From assembly GCA_029984035.1 (NCBI GenBank), contig JASBYJ010000012.1, forward strand, positions 1 through 43,493: a DNA stretch of 43,493 nt, in the 5' to 3' direction. Shown in pieces: positions 9,162-16,411 of the stretch. The stretch is from Conchiformibius sp. GTDB taxonomy: Bacteria; Pseudomonadota; Gammaproteobacteria; Burkholderiales; Neisseriaceae. Position 1 is the stretch's first letter; each line of letters starts with the position of its first letter. Under the pieces are notes generated by a model, which made no database searches, was not told the origin of the DNA, and saw only the letters and a list, made by a program, of their open reading frames with translations. The translations under genes were made by a program, and so were the position numbers.

Positions 9162-9193
9162 AAACCCGTCCGACACAATCGCCGAACGGGTTT
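9162..9193 (-). terminator. Terminator of lipoprotein gene 1
   Basis: Inverted arms AAACCCGT and ACGGGTTT surround a 16-base loop just after the stop codon. The T run is better on the plus strand, so it may act in both directions. Near-identical hairpins follow the other two lipoprotein genes. Confidence 0.8.
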
Positions 9194-9207
9194 TTCAGTT
9201 CAAAGCA

Positions 9208-10062
9208 TTATTGCTGCTTGACGGCACCAAATGAACCGATAACCGAGGTAGGATTGCCGTTATTGCCGGAAATCTTACCCTTAAACACACCGCTCAGCTC
9301 TTCTGCCTTCGGGCCAAAGAAGTTGCCCTGCATGGTAACGTTGTTTTTCGTACCGCTGAATGACGAACCTTTGATAGTACCTTCCAAAGGTACGGTAAGC
9401 TGGTTGGCAACTGCTTTACCTTTAATGGTTTTACCGCCGAAGTCCACCTCAAATGATGAACTGTTACCTTCAGTGAACCCGTTGAAAGTAGCGTCACCCG
9501 CATAAACGGCTTTACCTTTGGCGGGAACTGCATCAGCAGGTGTTACATTACCGACGGCAAATACATAATATTTCGATTCTTGCTCCAAGTATTGGTACCC
9601 AAAACGCATATGGCTGAATTTATGGCCGCTGGTGATAGTATGGACAGTATTGCCGTTTTTTCCCTGCCTGAACACGGAGAATCCTTTTGACTGGATATAC
9701 GGATACGCCACCTGGATTTCATGACCGTTTACAGAAATCTTGGAATCTTTATCTCCCGATAAAGCGGCTGCTTTTGCATTTGCAACATCATCCAATTTCC
9801 CTGTAGCCATCAAAGCACCGCCCTGACCGGAACCGCCTGCAGATTGACCTTGATTGCCGGGTTTGGTAGTTCCCGGTTTAGTGGCATCAGGTTTGGCAGT
9901 CCCCGGCTTAGTGGCTCCGGGTTTGCTCACATCCGGCTTGGTAACGCCCGGTTTGGGTGGCGTGCTGACGGACGGGCCATTGCCGCCGCCACTACCTCCG
10001 CCGCCACATGCACTCAAAGCCAACAATACGGCACAAGCCAATAAACTTTTTGCTTTTTTCAT
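9208..10062 (-). CDS. Slam-linked surface lipoprotein 1 (TbpB-type barrel)
   Basis: 284 residues. The lipoprotein signal peptide MKKAKSLLACAVLLALSAC ends at Cys19 and is followed by a Gly-rich spacer. A linker at about 33-70 repeats KPGxT/KPDxS units. The C-terminal half is a TbpB-type eight-strand barrel, shown by VTMQGNFFGPKAEELSGVFKG and the end VIGSFGAVKQQ, which resembles the FGAK ends of TbpB, NHBA and related proteins. Residues about 85-160 would be the variable handle/ligand domain. The ligand (haem protein, iron protein or host regulator) cannot be told. GGGAG lies 9 bases before the ATG. It is paralogous to the next two lipoproteins and is probably exported by the adjacent Slam. Confidence 0.88.
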   Translation of the reverse strand: MKKAKSLLACAVLLALSACGGGGSGGGNGPSVSTPPKPGVTKPDVSKPGATKPGTAKPDATKPGTTKPGNQGQSAGGSGQGGALMATGKLDDVANAKAAALSGDKDSKISVNGHEIQVAYPYIQSKGFSVFRQGKNGNTVHTITSGHKFSHMRFGYQYLEQESKYYVFAVGNVTPADAVPAKGKAVYAGDATFNGFTEGNSSSFEVDFGGKTIKGKAVANQLTVPLEGTIKGSSFSGTKNNVTMQGNFFGPKAEELSGVFKGKISGNNGNPTSVIGSFGAVKQQ

Positions 10063-10208
10063 GATACGAAACTCCCAAATTAAAGAGAATATCGATTTGC
10101 CAACCGATTTCTACAAAAATAGCAAAACACATAGTTTTGCAAGCACTTTGGTTAAACCGGTTACCGAACGATTTGGCAATGCACATTATTCAGATATGAA
10201 TTATCCGC

Positions 10209-10271
10209 AACCAGTCAACCAGTCAACCAGTCAACCAGTCAACCAGTCAACCAGTCAACCAGTCAACCAGT
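10209..10271. repeat. Octanucleotide tandem repeat (AACCAGTC)n
   Basis: Seven complete AACCAGTC units and a final seven bases of an eighth, all perfect. On the minus strand each junction reads GGTTGACT, so it contains TTGACT, one base from a consensus -35 box. The repeat lies about 150-210 bases before the lipoprotein 1 start. Repeat number is expected to vary by polymerase slippage. Confidence 0.95.
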
Positions 10272-10310
10272 GTAAAAGGTAAAGTTTTTTCTAATAAAAG
10301 TCAAATATTT

Positions 10311-10329
10311 TTAAATGATTTTCATTTAA
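10311..10329. promoter_or_regulatory. Fur-box-like 19-base palindrome
   Basis: TTAAATGATTTTCATTTAA is a perfect inverted repeat with eight-base arms and a three-base centre. It matches 11 of 19 positions of the classical Fur consensus, including the core AATGAT..TCATT. It lies next to TTGACT (minus strand, 10299-10304) in the lipoprotein 1 leader. The paralogous lipoprotein 2 leader lacks the palindrome. Iron control is an inference. Confidence 0.4.
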
Positions 10330-10371
10330 AGCTGCCAATTAGTTTTTTCAGGCTGCCTGAAAATCCAACAG

Positions 10372-10404
10372 AAAACCCGTCCGACAAACTGCCGAACGGG
10401 TTTT
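10372..10404 (-). terminator. Terminator of lipoprotein gene 2
   Basis: Arms AAAACCCGT and ACGGGTTTT around a 15-base loop, with T residues on both sides, directly after the stop of lipoprotein gene 2. Confidence 0.82.
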
Positions 10405-10417
10405 TCAGTTTAAAGCA

Positions 10418-11227
10418 TTATTTCTGCTTGATTGCACCAAATGAGCCGATAACCGAAATAGACTCACCCTTATGATTGGGGATTTTGCCCTTGAAGGTGC
10501 CGCCCAATTCAGCTGCGTTCGGGCCGAAGAACTGCCCCTGCATGGTTACATTGTCTTTTGCTCCCATAAATGAATTGCCATTGATTTTGCCTGACAAGGG
10601 AACGGTAAGGTCTTCTGCTTGGGCTTTGCCGGTAATGGTTTTTGCGCCGAAATCGACGTCGAATGACGAAGAATTGTCCCTAAAGAATCCATTGAATGTC
10701 GCATTGCCTTCATAAACGGCTTTCCCGGTAGAAGGCACGGCACCCGTACCACTGGTAGGCGTAACATCACCAACGGCAAATACATAATGGCCGGATTCTT
10801 TGTATACATACAGATAACCAAAGTGTGTATGGCTGAATTTATCGCCGCTGGTAATAGTATGCTTATCGCCCTTAGTATCTAGGCTGGTCAATTCAGATGA
10901 CTGAATCGAAGGATTGACTAAGGCAATGACATGGCCGTTTACCATAACCGAGTCTTTACCCAATCTTTTAATAACTGTTGCTTCCGGATTTTTGACGCTA
11001 TTCTCCGCTCCGGTCGCCATCAACGCCATTGCATTTTCCGAATTTTCACCTTGATTGCCGGACTGGGAAGTACCGGATTGACCGGCTCCGGAATTGTTAG
11101 CACCCGGCTGAGAGACTCCCGGCTGAGCAGGCGTACTAACAGACGGCTGGTTGGCACTACCGCTGCCACAAGCGCTCAAACCAAACAATACGGCACACGC
11201 CAATAAACTTTTCATGCTTCTTTTCAT
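10418..11227 (-). CDS. Slam-linked surface lipoprotein 2 (TbpB-type barrel)
   Basis: 269 residues from ATG 11227. The frame is open 37 codons further upstream, but those codons translate the leader block shared with lipoprotein 1. A GGGAG site lies 9 bases before ATG 11227, and a lipoprotein signal MKRSMKSLLACAVLFGLSAC follows at once, so the long form is rejected. After the lipid-carrying Cys comes a short Ser/Gln/Gly-rich linker, then a handle region and a C-terminal barrel with VTMQGQFFGPNAAELGGTFKG and the end VIGSFGAIKQK. The barrel is very similar to lipoprotein 1 while the middle differs, as expected of ligand-binding paralogues. Confidence 0.88.
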   Translation of the reverse strand: MKRSMKSLLACAVLFGLSACGSGSANQPSVSTPAQPGVSQPGANNSGAGQSGTSQSGNQGENSENAMALMATGAENSVKNPEATVIKRLGKDSVMVNGHVIALVNPSIQSSELTSLDTKGDKHTITSGDKFSHTHFGYLYVYKESGHYVFAVGDVTPTSGTGAVPSTGKAVYEGNATFNGFFRDNSSSFDVDFGAKTITGKAQAEDLTVPLSGKINGNSFMGAKDNVTMQGQFFGPNAAELGGTFKGKIPNHKGESISVIGSFGAIKQK

Positions 11228-11415
11228 AATATGAAACTCCCAAACAAAGAGATAATATCGATTTGCCAACCGACTGCTTCGGCAGAAATCGCAAAACATA
11301 AGTCTTGCAACCAATCGAAAAGGTAAAGTTTTTTCCAATAAAAGTCAAATATTTTTAAATGTATCTGTTCAAGGCCGTCAAACAACCTTTTCAGGCTGCC
11401 TGAAAATTCAAACAG

Positions 11416-11447
11416 AAAACCCGTCCGAGAGCAGTCGAACGGGTTTT
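11416..11447 (-). terminator. Terminator of lipoprotein gene 3
   Basis: Arms AAAACCCGT and ACGGGTTTT with a 14-base loop, followed on the minus strand by a T-rich run. This is the third copy of the same hairpin in this island. Confidence 0.82.
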
Positions 11448-11463
11448 ATTTTAAATGAAATGA

Positions 11464-12456
11464 CTATTTTTGTTTGGTTGCGCCAAATACACCGATAACA
11501 GGGAGAGACAGATCCTTGTCGTTATCATGCGGAATTTTGCCGTGGAATGTACCGCCCAATTCAGCTGCTTTCGGGCCGAAGAAATGTCCTTGCATGGTTA
11601 CGTTGTTTTGTGTGCCTCCGAATGATGCGCCATTGATTTTTCCCGATAAAGGAACAGTATAACCGTTAGCAACTGCTTGGCCTTTAATGGTTTTATTGCC
11701 AAAGTTGACATCAAACGCCGATGTGCCGCCAAAGGCATTGAAAACCGAAGAGCCGACATAAGTCGCTTTGCCTGTAGTCGGTACCGCATCCGCGCCGACA
11801 GTAGGCGTAACATCGCCGATAGCCACGACATAATGCACATCATCATGCGTTTTTTCAGGCAGCACATATTGCCACACAAAACGCATATGGCTTAATTGGT
11901 TGCCGCTGACAAAAGTAAGTTCTCTCTGATTGAGCGGCCGCATGACGCCGTCGGCATCGATGCGACTGGGGGTGGCGATATTGATTTTGTGCCCGTTCAC
12001 GGAGATTTCGGAATGCCTGTCTCCTTTTACGGCGGCAGTTTCCAATTTGAATGTCAAATCGTCCGATGGCATTCCTTTAGCCATTAAAACACTTGCTTCA
12101 ATGGTTTTGGCCGCCGGTGTTTCGGGTTTCTGTACGGCCTGCATTTTAGGGGTTTCGGGTTTTTTAGCAGTATCGGTTGGGGATATTTCAGGTTTTTTTG
12201 TGGTACCAACCTTAGAGGCTTCGGGCTTCTTAACAGTATCCGATTGAGAAATATCGGTTTTTTTATCTGTAATGGCTTCGTTGGGTGTTTGAGATGACTC
12301 GGCCTTAGGTGTTTCACCTTTGGTATTTTCCGTTTTCGGCGCCTGAGGTTTAGAAGGAGATGTAACAGACGGGCTGCCGCCGCCACTGCCGCCGCATGCA
12401 GTTAAACCCAATAATACGGCGCAAGCCAATGCGTTCTTCATATTCTTTTTCGTCAT
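11464..12456 (-). CDS. Slam-linked surface lipoprotein 3 (TbpB-type barrel)
   Basis: 330 residues, the longest of the three. The signal peptide MTKKNMKNALACAVLLGLTAC has the lipobox LTAC and a Gly/Ser spacer. A long linker (about 30-120) repeats KKPE units such as TVKKPEASK and TAKKPETPK. The handle region follows, then a C-terminal barrel with VTMQGHFFGPKAAELGGTFHG and the end VIGVFGATKQK. AAGGA lies about 7 bases before the ATG. It heads the lipoprotein-Slam array. A perfect 12-base-arm palindrome lies 94-124 bases upstream of its start (12550-12580). Ligand unknown. Confidence 0.88.
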   Translation of the reverse strand: MTKKNMKNALACAVLLGLTACGGSGGGSPSVTSPSKPQAPKTENTKGETPKAESSQTPNEAITDKKTDISQSDTVKKPEASKVGTTKKPEISPTDTAKKPETPKMQAVQKPETPAAKTIEASVLMAKGMPSDDLTFKLETAAVKGDRHSEISVNGHKINIATPSRIDADGVMRPLNQRELTFVSGNQLSHMRFVWQYVLPEKTHDDVHYVVAIGDVTPTVGADAVPTTGKATYVGSSVFNAFGGTSAFDVNFGNKTIKGQAVANGYTVPLSGKINGASFGGTQNNVTMQGHFFGPKAAELGGTFHGKIPHDNDKDLSLPVIGVFGATKQK

Positions 12457-12549
12457 GTAAATTCCTTGTCAAAATGATTCAAAGTCAAAAATTATTCTTT
12501 TGAATAAGACCCGTCATTTTAATCAAGAAAATCCCCAATTAAATTTAAG

Positions 12550-12580
12550 ATTAAGTAATTTTGTAGTTAAATTACTTAAT
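12550..12580. promoter_or_regulatory. A/T-rich palindrome upstream of lipoprotein 3
   Basis: Arms ATTAAGTAATTT and AAATTACTTAAT separated by seven bases. It sits between the end of tsaC and the start of lipoprotein gene 3. It has no adjoining T run, so an operator is more likely than a terminator. The surrounding 290 bases (12457-12746) are strongly A/T-rich and hold no gene. Confidence 0.35.
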
Positions 12581-12746
12581 ATCTGATTCAAATTTACGTG
12601 CCTCAAGCAACACAAACTATTTAACATAATAAAAAAATAAATATTTTTTAATTTTGGCGCATTTTTACACTTCATTTATGCTTGCTTGAAATGAAATCAA
12701 ATCAAACTACATTGCCTTATAAACTAACCGCCTTGTTTATGTCGGA

Positions 12747-13322
12747 CTAACGCAATACATTGCCGCTTTCCCAATCTACGATGGCACTTGGGCGGCGATA
12801 ACCGCCCGTACGCCCGCCAATCAGCAACAGTTTCCTACCGAACTGCCGTCTTACCTCCCTTTCGGTACGGCACGGCCTGCCGCCCGAGCGGTTGCAGGAT
12901 GTAGATACCAACGGCATGGCTGCCAAACGGCACAATGTGCGCGCCGATGCGGAATCGGGAACGCGCACGGCTAATTTCGTCCGGCCTTTTCCGCGCAACT
13001 GCGGCAGCAAAACGTTTGCCGCAGGCAAAAGAAAGGTTTTGGCAGCAGGCCATTGCTCGCAGAGGGCTTGGGAAACGTTTTCAGGCAGCCTTTGCAACAG
13101 AGGCCGAAGTTGCGACAGGCCGTGTCCGATAACAATCATACCCTTGTGTTGCGGCCGTTTTTTCAGACGCAATACGGCTTCCAAGCCCGAATGCGATTGG
13201 GGGTCGGCACCGATGCCGTAACAAAACTCGGTGGGATAGGCAATTACACCGCCGCGGCGCAGATGTGCGCGCAGGCGGTGCGGAGAAACGGAAAGGCGTA
13301 CGGCATCAGGGCGGGACATCAT
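12747..13322 (-). CDS. tsaC: Threonylcarbamoyl-AMP synthase, TsaC/YrdC family
   Basis: 191 residues, the size of stand-alone TsaC. It makes threonylcarbamoyl-AMP from threonine, bicarbonate and ATP for the t6A37 modification of ANN-decoding tRNAs. The frame shows GGVIAYPTEFCYGIGADP near the start, LRLKKRPQHKGMIVI in the substrate-binding cleft, AVRVPDSASARTLC, and PLVSTSCNRSGGRPC near residues 138-152. The gene is isolated; upstream 294 bases (13323-13616) hold DUS cores but no further gene. Confidence 0.93.
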   Translation of the reverse strand: MMSRPDAVRLSVSPHRLRAHLRRGGVIAYPTEFCYGIGADPQSHSGLEAVLRLKKRPQHKGMIVIGHGLSQLRPLLQRLPENVSQALCEQWPAAKTFLLPAANVLLPQLRGKGRTKLAVRVPDSASARTLCRLAAMPLVSTSCNRSGGRPCRTEREVRRQFGRKLLLIGGRTGGYRRPSAIVDWESGNVLR

Positions 13323-13616
13323 AAACTATGAAAAGCGTATAGGCGTGGGTTGGCGCATCAGGCAGATGGCGGTTTTAAACAATGGAAACAAACGGTTGCC
13401 ATGCATATAAATATTGTATTTGCCAAACAAAGCATCGGCAGGCTGCCTGAAAGGCTTCAGGCAGCCCGATATCCGCTTGAAACGGGATAGTACCGCAAAT
13501 GATATGGCTGCCTGCGTCATCGTCTCCGCAGAAGCGTACCGTGTTTCGTAAGGGTTGATGTTGTTGCCTGTTCAGGCAGCGGGACATCAGACCCGTCAAG
13601 CGGCTTCAAATCTATT

Positions 13617-13949
13617 TCAGGCTTTTTTCACAAACTCTGATTTTAAATTCATGGCGGAGCCGTCTATTTTGCAGGCGATATTGTGGTCGCCTTCTTGCAG
13701 ACGGATATTTTTCACTTTTGTGCCTTGTTTAATCACCATGCTGCTGCCTTTGACTTTTAAATCTTTAATCAGAACAACCGTATCGCCGTTAGCCAAAGCG
13801 GCGCCGTTGGCATCTTGAACGGACAGGCCGTCTGTTTCGGCAGGTTCCGCACCGGGTTGCCACTCGTGGGCGCATTCCGGACAAACCAATTGCGCTCCGT
13901 CTTCGTAAACGTATTCGGATTGACATTGCGGACAAGGGGGTAGATTCAT
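13617..13949 (-). CDS. yjdM: YjdM/PhnA-family zinc-ribbon protein
   Basis: 110 residues. The N-terminal zinc ribbon has the pairs CPQC (residues 6-9) and CPEC (23-26). The C-terminal domain, about 40-110, has the repeated DTVVLIKDLKVKGSS and KNIRLQEGDHNIACKIDG typical of this family. It was once called alkylphosphonate uptake protein PhnA, but a role in phosphonate use is not supported for the family, and the function is unknown. Start ATG 13949 is preceded by AAGGAAG. Confidence 0.93.
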   Translation of the reverse strand: MNLPPCPQCQSEYVYEDGAQLVCPECAHEWQPGAEPAETDGLSVQDANGAALANGDTVVLIKDLKVKGSSMVIKQGTKVKNIRLQEGDHNIACKIDGSAMNLKSEFVKKA

Positions 13950-14067
13950 AGGTGCTTCCTTATGATTGATATCAAGCGGTTGCCGCTTATTGCTTGGATG
14001 ATAATGTATAACAGCCGATGCGGAGTCGGCTCCAATCTGACGGTGTGCAAATGAATTCCGTATATTT

Positions 14068-14098
14068 AAGGCTGCCTGAAAACGGTTCAGGCAGCCTT
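14068..14098 (-). terminator. DUS-pair terminator of argG
   Basis: AAGGCTGCCTGAA and TTCAGGCAGCCTT form a perfect 13-base-pair stem with a five-base loop 44 bases after the argG stop. Both arms are complete DUS copies. Confidence 0.85.
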
Positions 14099-14141
14099 TA
14101 AATTGCGTGCATCTGCCGTGTATGCGGCTGCATGGCCGTAT

Positions 14142-15476
14142 TTAGCGGTTTTCCAGTTTCGGCAATACCGAACCTTCTCCCAATTGCAACAATCCGCTTT
14201 GTGAGTAAATGCCCAATTTGGCGCGGGTGTCGGAAATATCCAGATTGCGCATGGTGAGCTGTCCGATACGGTCTAAAGGCGTGAAAGCGGCGTTTTCGAC
14301 TTTTTCCATGCTCAGGCGTTCGGGTGCATAGGTTAAGTTGGGCGATTCGGTGTTGAGTATGGAATAGTCGTTACCGCGTCTTAATTCCAAGGTTACTTCG
14401 CCGGTAACGGCGTTGGCCACCCAGCGTTGGGCGGTTTCGCGCAGCATCAGTGCCTGGCTGTCGAACCAGCGGCCTTGATACAGCAACCGGCCGAGACGCA
14501 AACCGTTGATACGGTATTGTTCGATGGTGTCTTCGTTGTGAATGCCGGTCAGCAGGCGTTCGTAAGCGATGTGGAATAATGCCATCGCGGGAGCTTCGTA
14601 GATGCCGCGGGATTTGGCTTCGATAATGCGGTTTTCGATTTGGTCGCTCATGCCCAAACCGTGGCGGCCGCCGATTCGGTTCGCCTCAAGGAACAAATCT
14701 ACAGGGTTGGCGAACTCTTTGCCGTTCAATGCCACAGGTACGCCTTCTTCAAAACGCACGCTCACGGTTTCGGGTTGGATTTCAATGCTCTCATCCCAAA
14801 ATGCCACGCCCATAATCGGTTTGACGATTTTGATACCGGTGTACAGGAATTCCAAATCTTTGGCTTCGTGGGTCGCGCCCAACATATTGGAATCGGTGGA
14901 GTAGGCTTTTTCCACCGACATTTTGTAGTCGAAACCGTTGGCAATCAGAAATTCGCTCATTTCCTGCCGTCCGCCGAGTTCATCGATAAACTGCTGGTCC
15001 AGCCAAGGTTTGTAGATTTTCAGATTCGGATTGGTAAGCAGGCCGTAGCGGTAGAAACGTTCGATATCGTTGCCTTTGTAAGTGGAACCGTCGCCCCAAA
15101 TATTGACATCGTCCTGCTTCATCGCCGCCACCAGCATGGTGCCGGTTACCGCGCGACCCAAAGGCGTGGTATTGAAATAAGGCATACCGCCGGTGGAAAT
15201 ATGAAACGCGCCGCATTGAATGGCGGCAATACCTTCATGCGCCAATTGGCTGCGGCAGTCAATCAAACGCGCTTCGGTCGCGCCATACTGTTTGGCTTTT
15301 GCGGGGATGGCGTTGTAGTCGCTCTCATCGGGCTGCCCGAGATTGGCGGTATAGGCATAAGGGTCCGCGCCTTTGAGTTTCATCCACAACAATGCGGCGG
15401 AAGTGTCCAAACCGCCCGAAAAAGCAATGCCGACTTTTTGTCCGACAGGCAGGCTTTGCAAAATAGTATGGCTCAT
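14142..15476 (-). CDS. argG: Argininosuccinate synthase
   Basis: 444 residues, the long E. coli-type form. It joins citrulline and aspartate using ATP in arginine synthesis. The N-terminal ATP pyrophosphatase loop reads AFSGGLDTSAAL (about 18-29). Further landmarks are GGMPYFNTTPLGRAVTGT, WGDGSTYKGNDIERF and GGRHGLGMSDQIENRIIEAKSRG. A perfect TATAAT lies about 44 bases upstream of the ATG. The gene is apart from argF in the window (38 kb). It diverges from smg. Confidence 0.96.
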   Translation of the reverse strand: MSHTILQSLPVGQKVGIAFSGGLDTSAALLWMKLKGADPYAYTANLGQPDESDYNAIPAKAKQYGATEARLIDCRSQLAHEGIAAIQCGAFHISTGGMPYFNTTPLGRAVTGTMLVAAMKQDDVNIWGDGSTYKGNDIERFYRYGLLTNPNLKIYKPWLDQQFIDELGGRQEMSEFLIANGFDYKMSVEKAYSTDSNMLGATHEAKDLEFLYTGIKIVKPIMGVAFWDESIEIQPETVSVRFEEGVPVALNGKEFANPVDLFLEANRIGGRHGLGMSDQIENRIIEAKSRGIYEAPAMALFHIAYERLLTGIHNEDTIEQYRINGLRLGRLLYQGRWFDSQALMLRETAQRWVANAVTGEVTLELRRGNDYSILNTESPNLTYAPERLSMEKVENAAFTPLDRIGQLTMRNLDISDTRAKLGIYSQSGLLQLGEGSVLPKLENR

Positions 15477-15519
15477 CAGAATATCCTTGATTAACGGTTA
15501 AACCGGCGGAAAAATTCGC

Positions 15520-15525
15520 ATTATA
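15520..15525 (-). promoter_or_regulatory. -10 box of argG
   Basis: TATAAT on the minus strand, 44 bases before the argG ATG. The -35 region at the usual spacing overlaps the palindromic DUS 15542-15556 and is not consensus. Confidence 0.55.
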
Positions 15526-15668
15526 GAGCAAAGCAAGCGCTTTCAGGCAGCCTGAAAGCGCGACAGGGGCAAAAAAGCAAAATTCTGTTAAAATGTTGCG
15601 GCTTATACCGTCGCCTGCAGCCATCGGCCGCAGCGGCGCATTATTTCCGATTGATTGTGTAAACCCTT

Positions 15669-16127
15669 ATGATTGATGTAGTTGCCTTTTTGATAGAACA
15701 TTTCAGCGATATCCATTCCTGCCCGCCCATAGAAGATTTGGGGGCGATTTTGGAACAGGAGGGCTTTGACAATGAAGCCATCAGCGGTGCTTTAATGTGC
15801 GTCCATCTGCTGAACGAGCTTCCCTTGTCGTTTGAAAACGGCTTGGAAGACAGCAGTGCCATGCGTATTTACCATGCCGAAGAAACCGAAGCGCTGTCGA
15901 CCGATATCCGCGCATTGCTGCATTTTCTCAATGAAAGCGGCTCCATCAACGCGCAACAACGTGAATTCGTCATTCACGCTTTAATGCACCTGCCTTACGA
16001 CGAAATCACTTTGGATAACGCCAAAGTGCTGACCCTGCTGGTATTATGGGCGCACCGCTGCGAATTACCCGTTTTAATCGGCGATGAATTGATGGCGGCA
16101 GTACACGGCAAAGGGATTATGCAATAA
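15669..16127 (+). CDS. smg: Smg family protein (DUF494)
   Basis: 152 residues, acidic and mainly helical. MIDVVAFLIEHF, LEQEGFDNEAISGAL and GSINAQQREFVIHALMHLP are characteristic of the Smg/DUF494 family, whose function is unknown. The gene usually lies between dprA and topA in beta- and gammaproteobacteria. Here topA follows on the same strand but dprA is replaced by divergent argG. A DUS-pair terminator separates it from topA. Confidence 0.92.
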   Translation: MIDVVAFLIEHFSDIHSCPPIEDLGAILEQEGFDNEAISGALMCVHLLNELPLSFENGLEDSSAMRIYHAEETEALSTDIRALLHFLNESGSINAQQREFVIHALMHLPYDEITLDNAKVLTLLVLWAHRCELPVLIGDELMAAVHGKGIMQ

Positions 16128-16191
16128 ATCTTTCCGGCGGCACTTGCCAAAACCGATACTTTACTTTAACAATATAAAAAAGAGCAGTTTG

Positions 16192-16220
16192 AGGCTGCCT
16201 GAATGTTTTCAGGCAGCCTT
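16192..16220 (+). terminator. DUS-pair terminator of smg
   Basis: AGGCTGCCTGAA and TTCAGGCAGCCT face each other with a four-base loop, 65 bases after the smg stop. Confidence 0.75.
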
Positions 16221-16411
16221 AGATGCAAATACGCAACAATAAGGGCCAGCTTGCTGATTATCAAGTGTATTTAAGGCAATACCAAATAAACAGCGCAACA
16301 CCCGAACCCATTTATTAAAATTAAAACATACATATCGGGCTGCCGCAGACCGAGCGTTCAGGCAGCCTGAAACAGGCCTACACTGCAAACCCGCTTTGTG
16401 AGAAACAAAAA

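Larger units (their letters stand above)
8704..9207. other. Intergenic region slam-lipoprotein 1
   Basis: 504 A/T-rich bases without a supported gene. They contain one copy of a 142-base dispersed repeat (8897-9038), a palindromic DUS (9135-9149) and the terminator of lipoprotein gene 1 (9162-9193). No clear promoter for slam was identified. Confidence 0.6.
10063..10417. other. Leader and spacer between lipoprotein genes 1 and 2
   Basis: 355 bases. From the lipoprotein 1 start upstream: a block shared with the lipoprotein 2 leader, an insertion relative to that leader, the octanucleotide repeat (10209-10271), a second shared block containing TTGACT on the minus strand (10299-10304), a Fur-box-like palindrome (10311-10329), a palindromic DUS (10347-10361), and the terminator of lipoprotein 2. 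No gene is supported here. Confidence 0.7.

Noticed and set aside
10209..10271. CRISPR or coding repeat
   Set aside because: No spacers, and no open frame that spans it with a start and ribosome-binding site; treated as a simple-sequence repeat.
11228..11338. 37-codon N-terminal extension of lipoprotein 2
   Set aside because: It translates the leader block shared with lipoprotein 1, would hide the signal peptide, and the ribosome-binding site points to ATG 11227.
14640..15494. Plus-strand ORF opposite argG
   Set aside because: Complement of a conserved argG reading frame; no family likeness.
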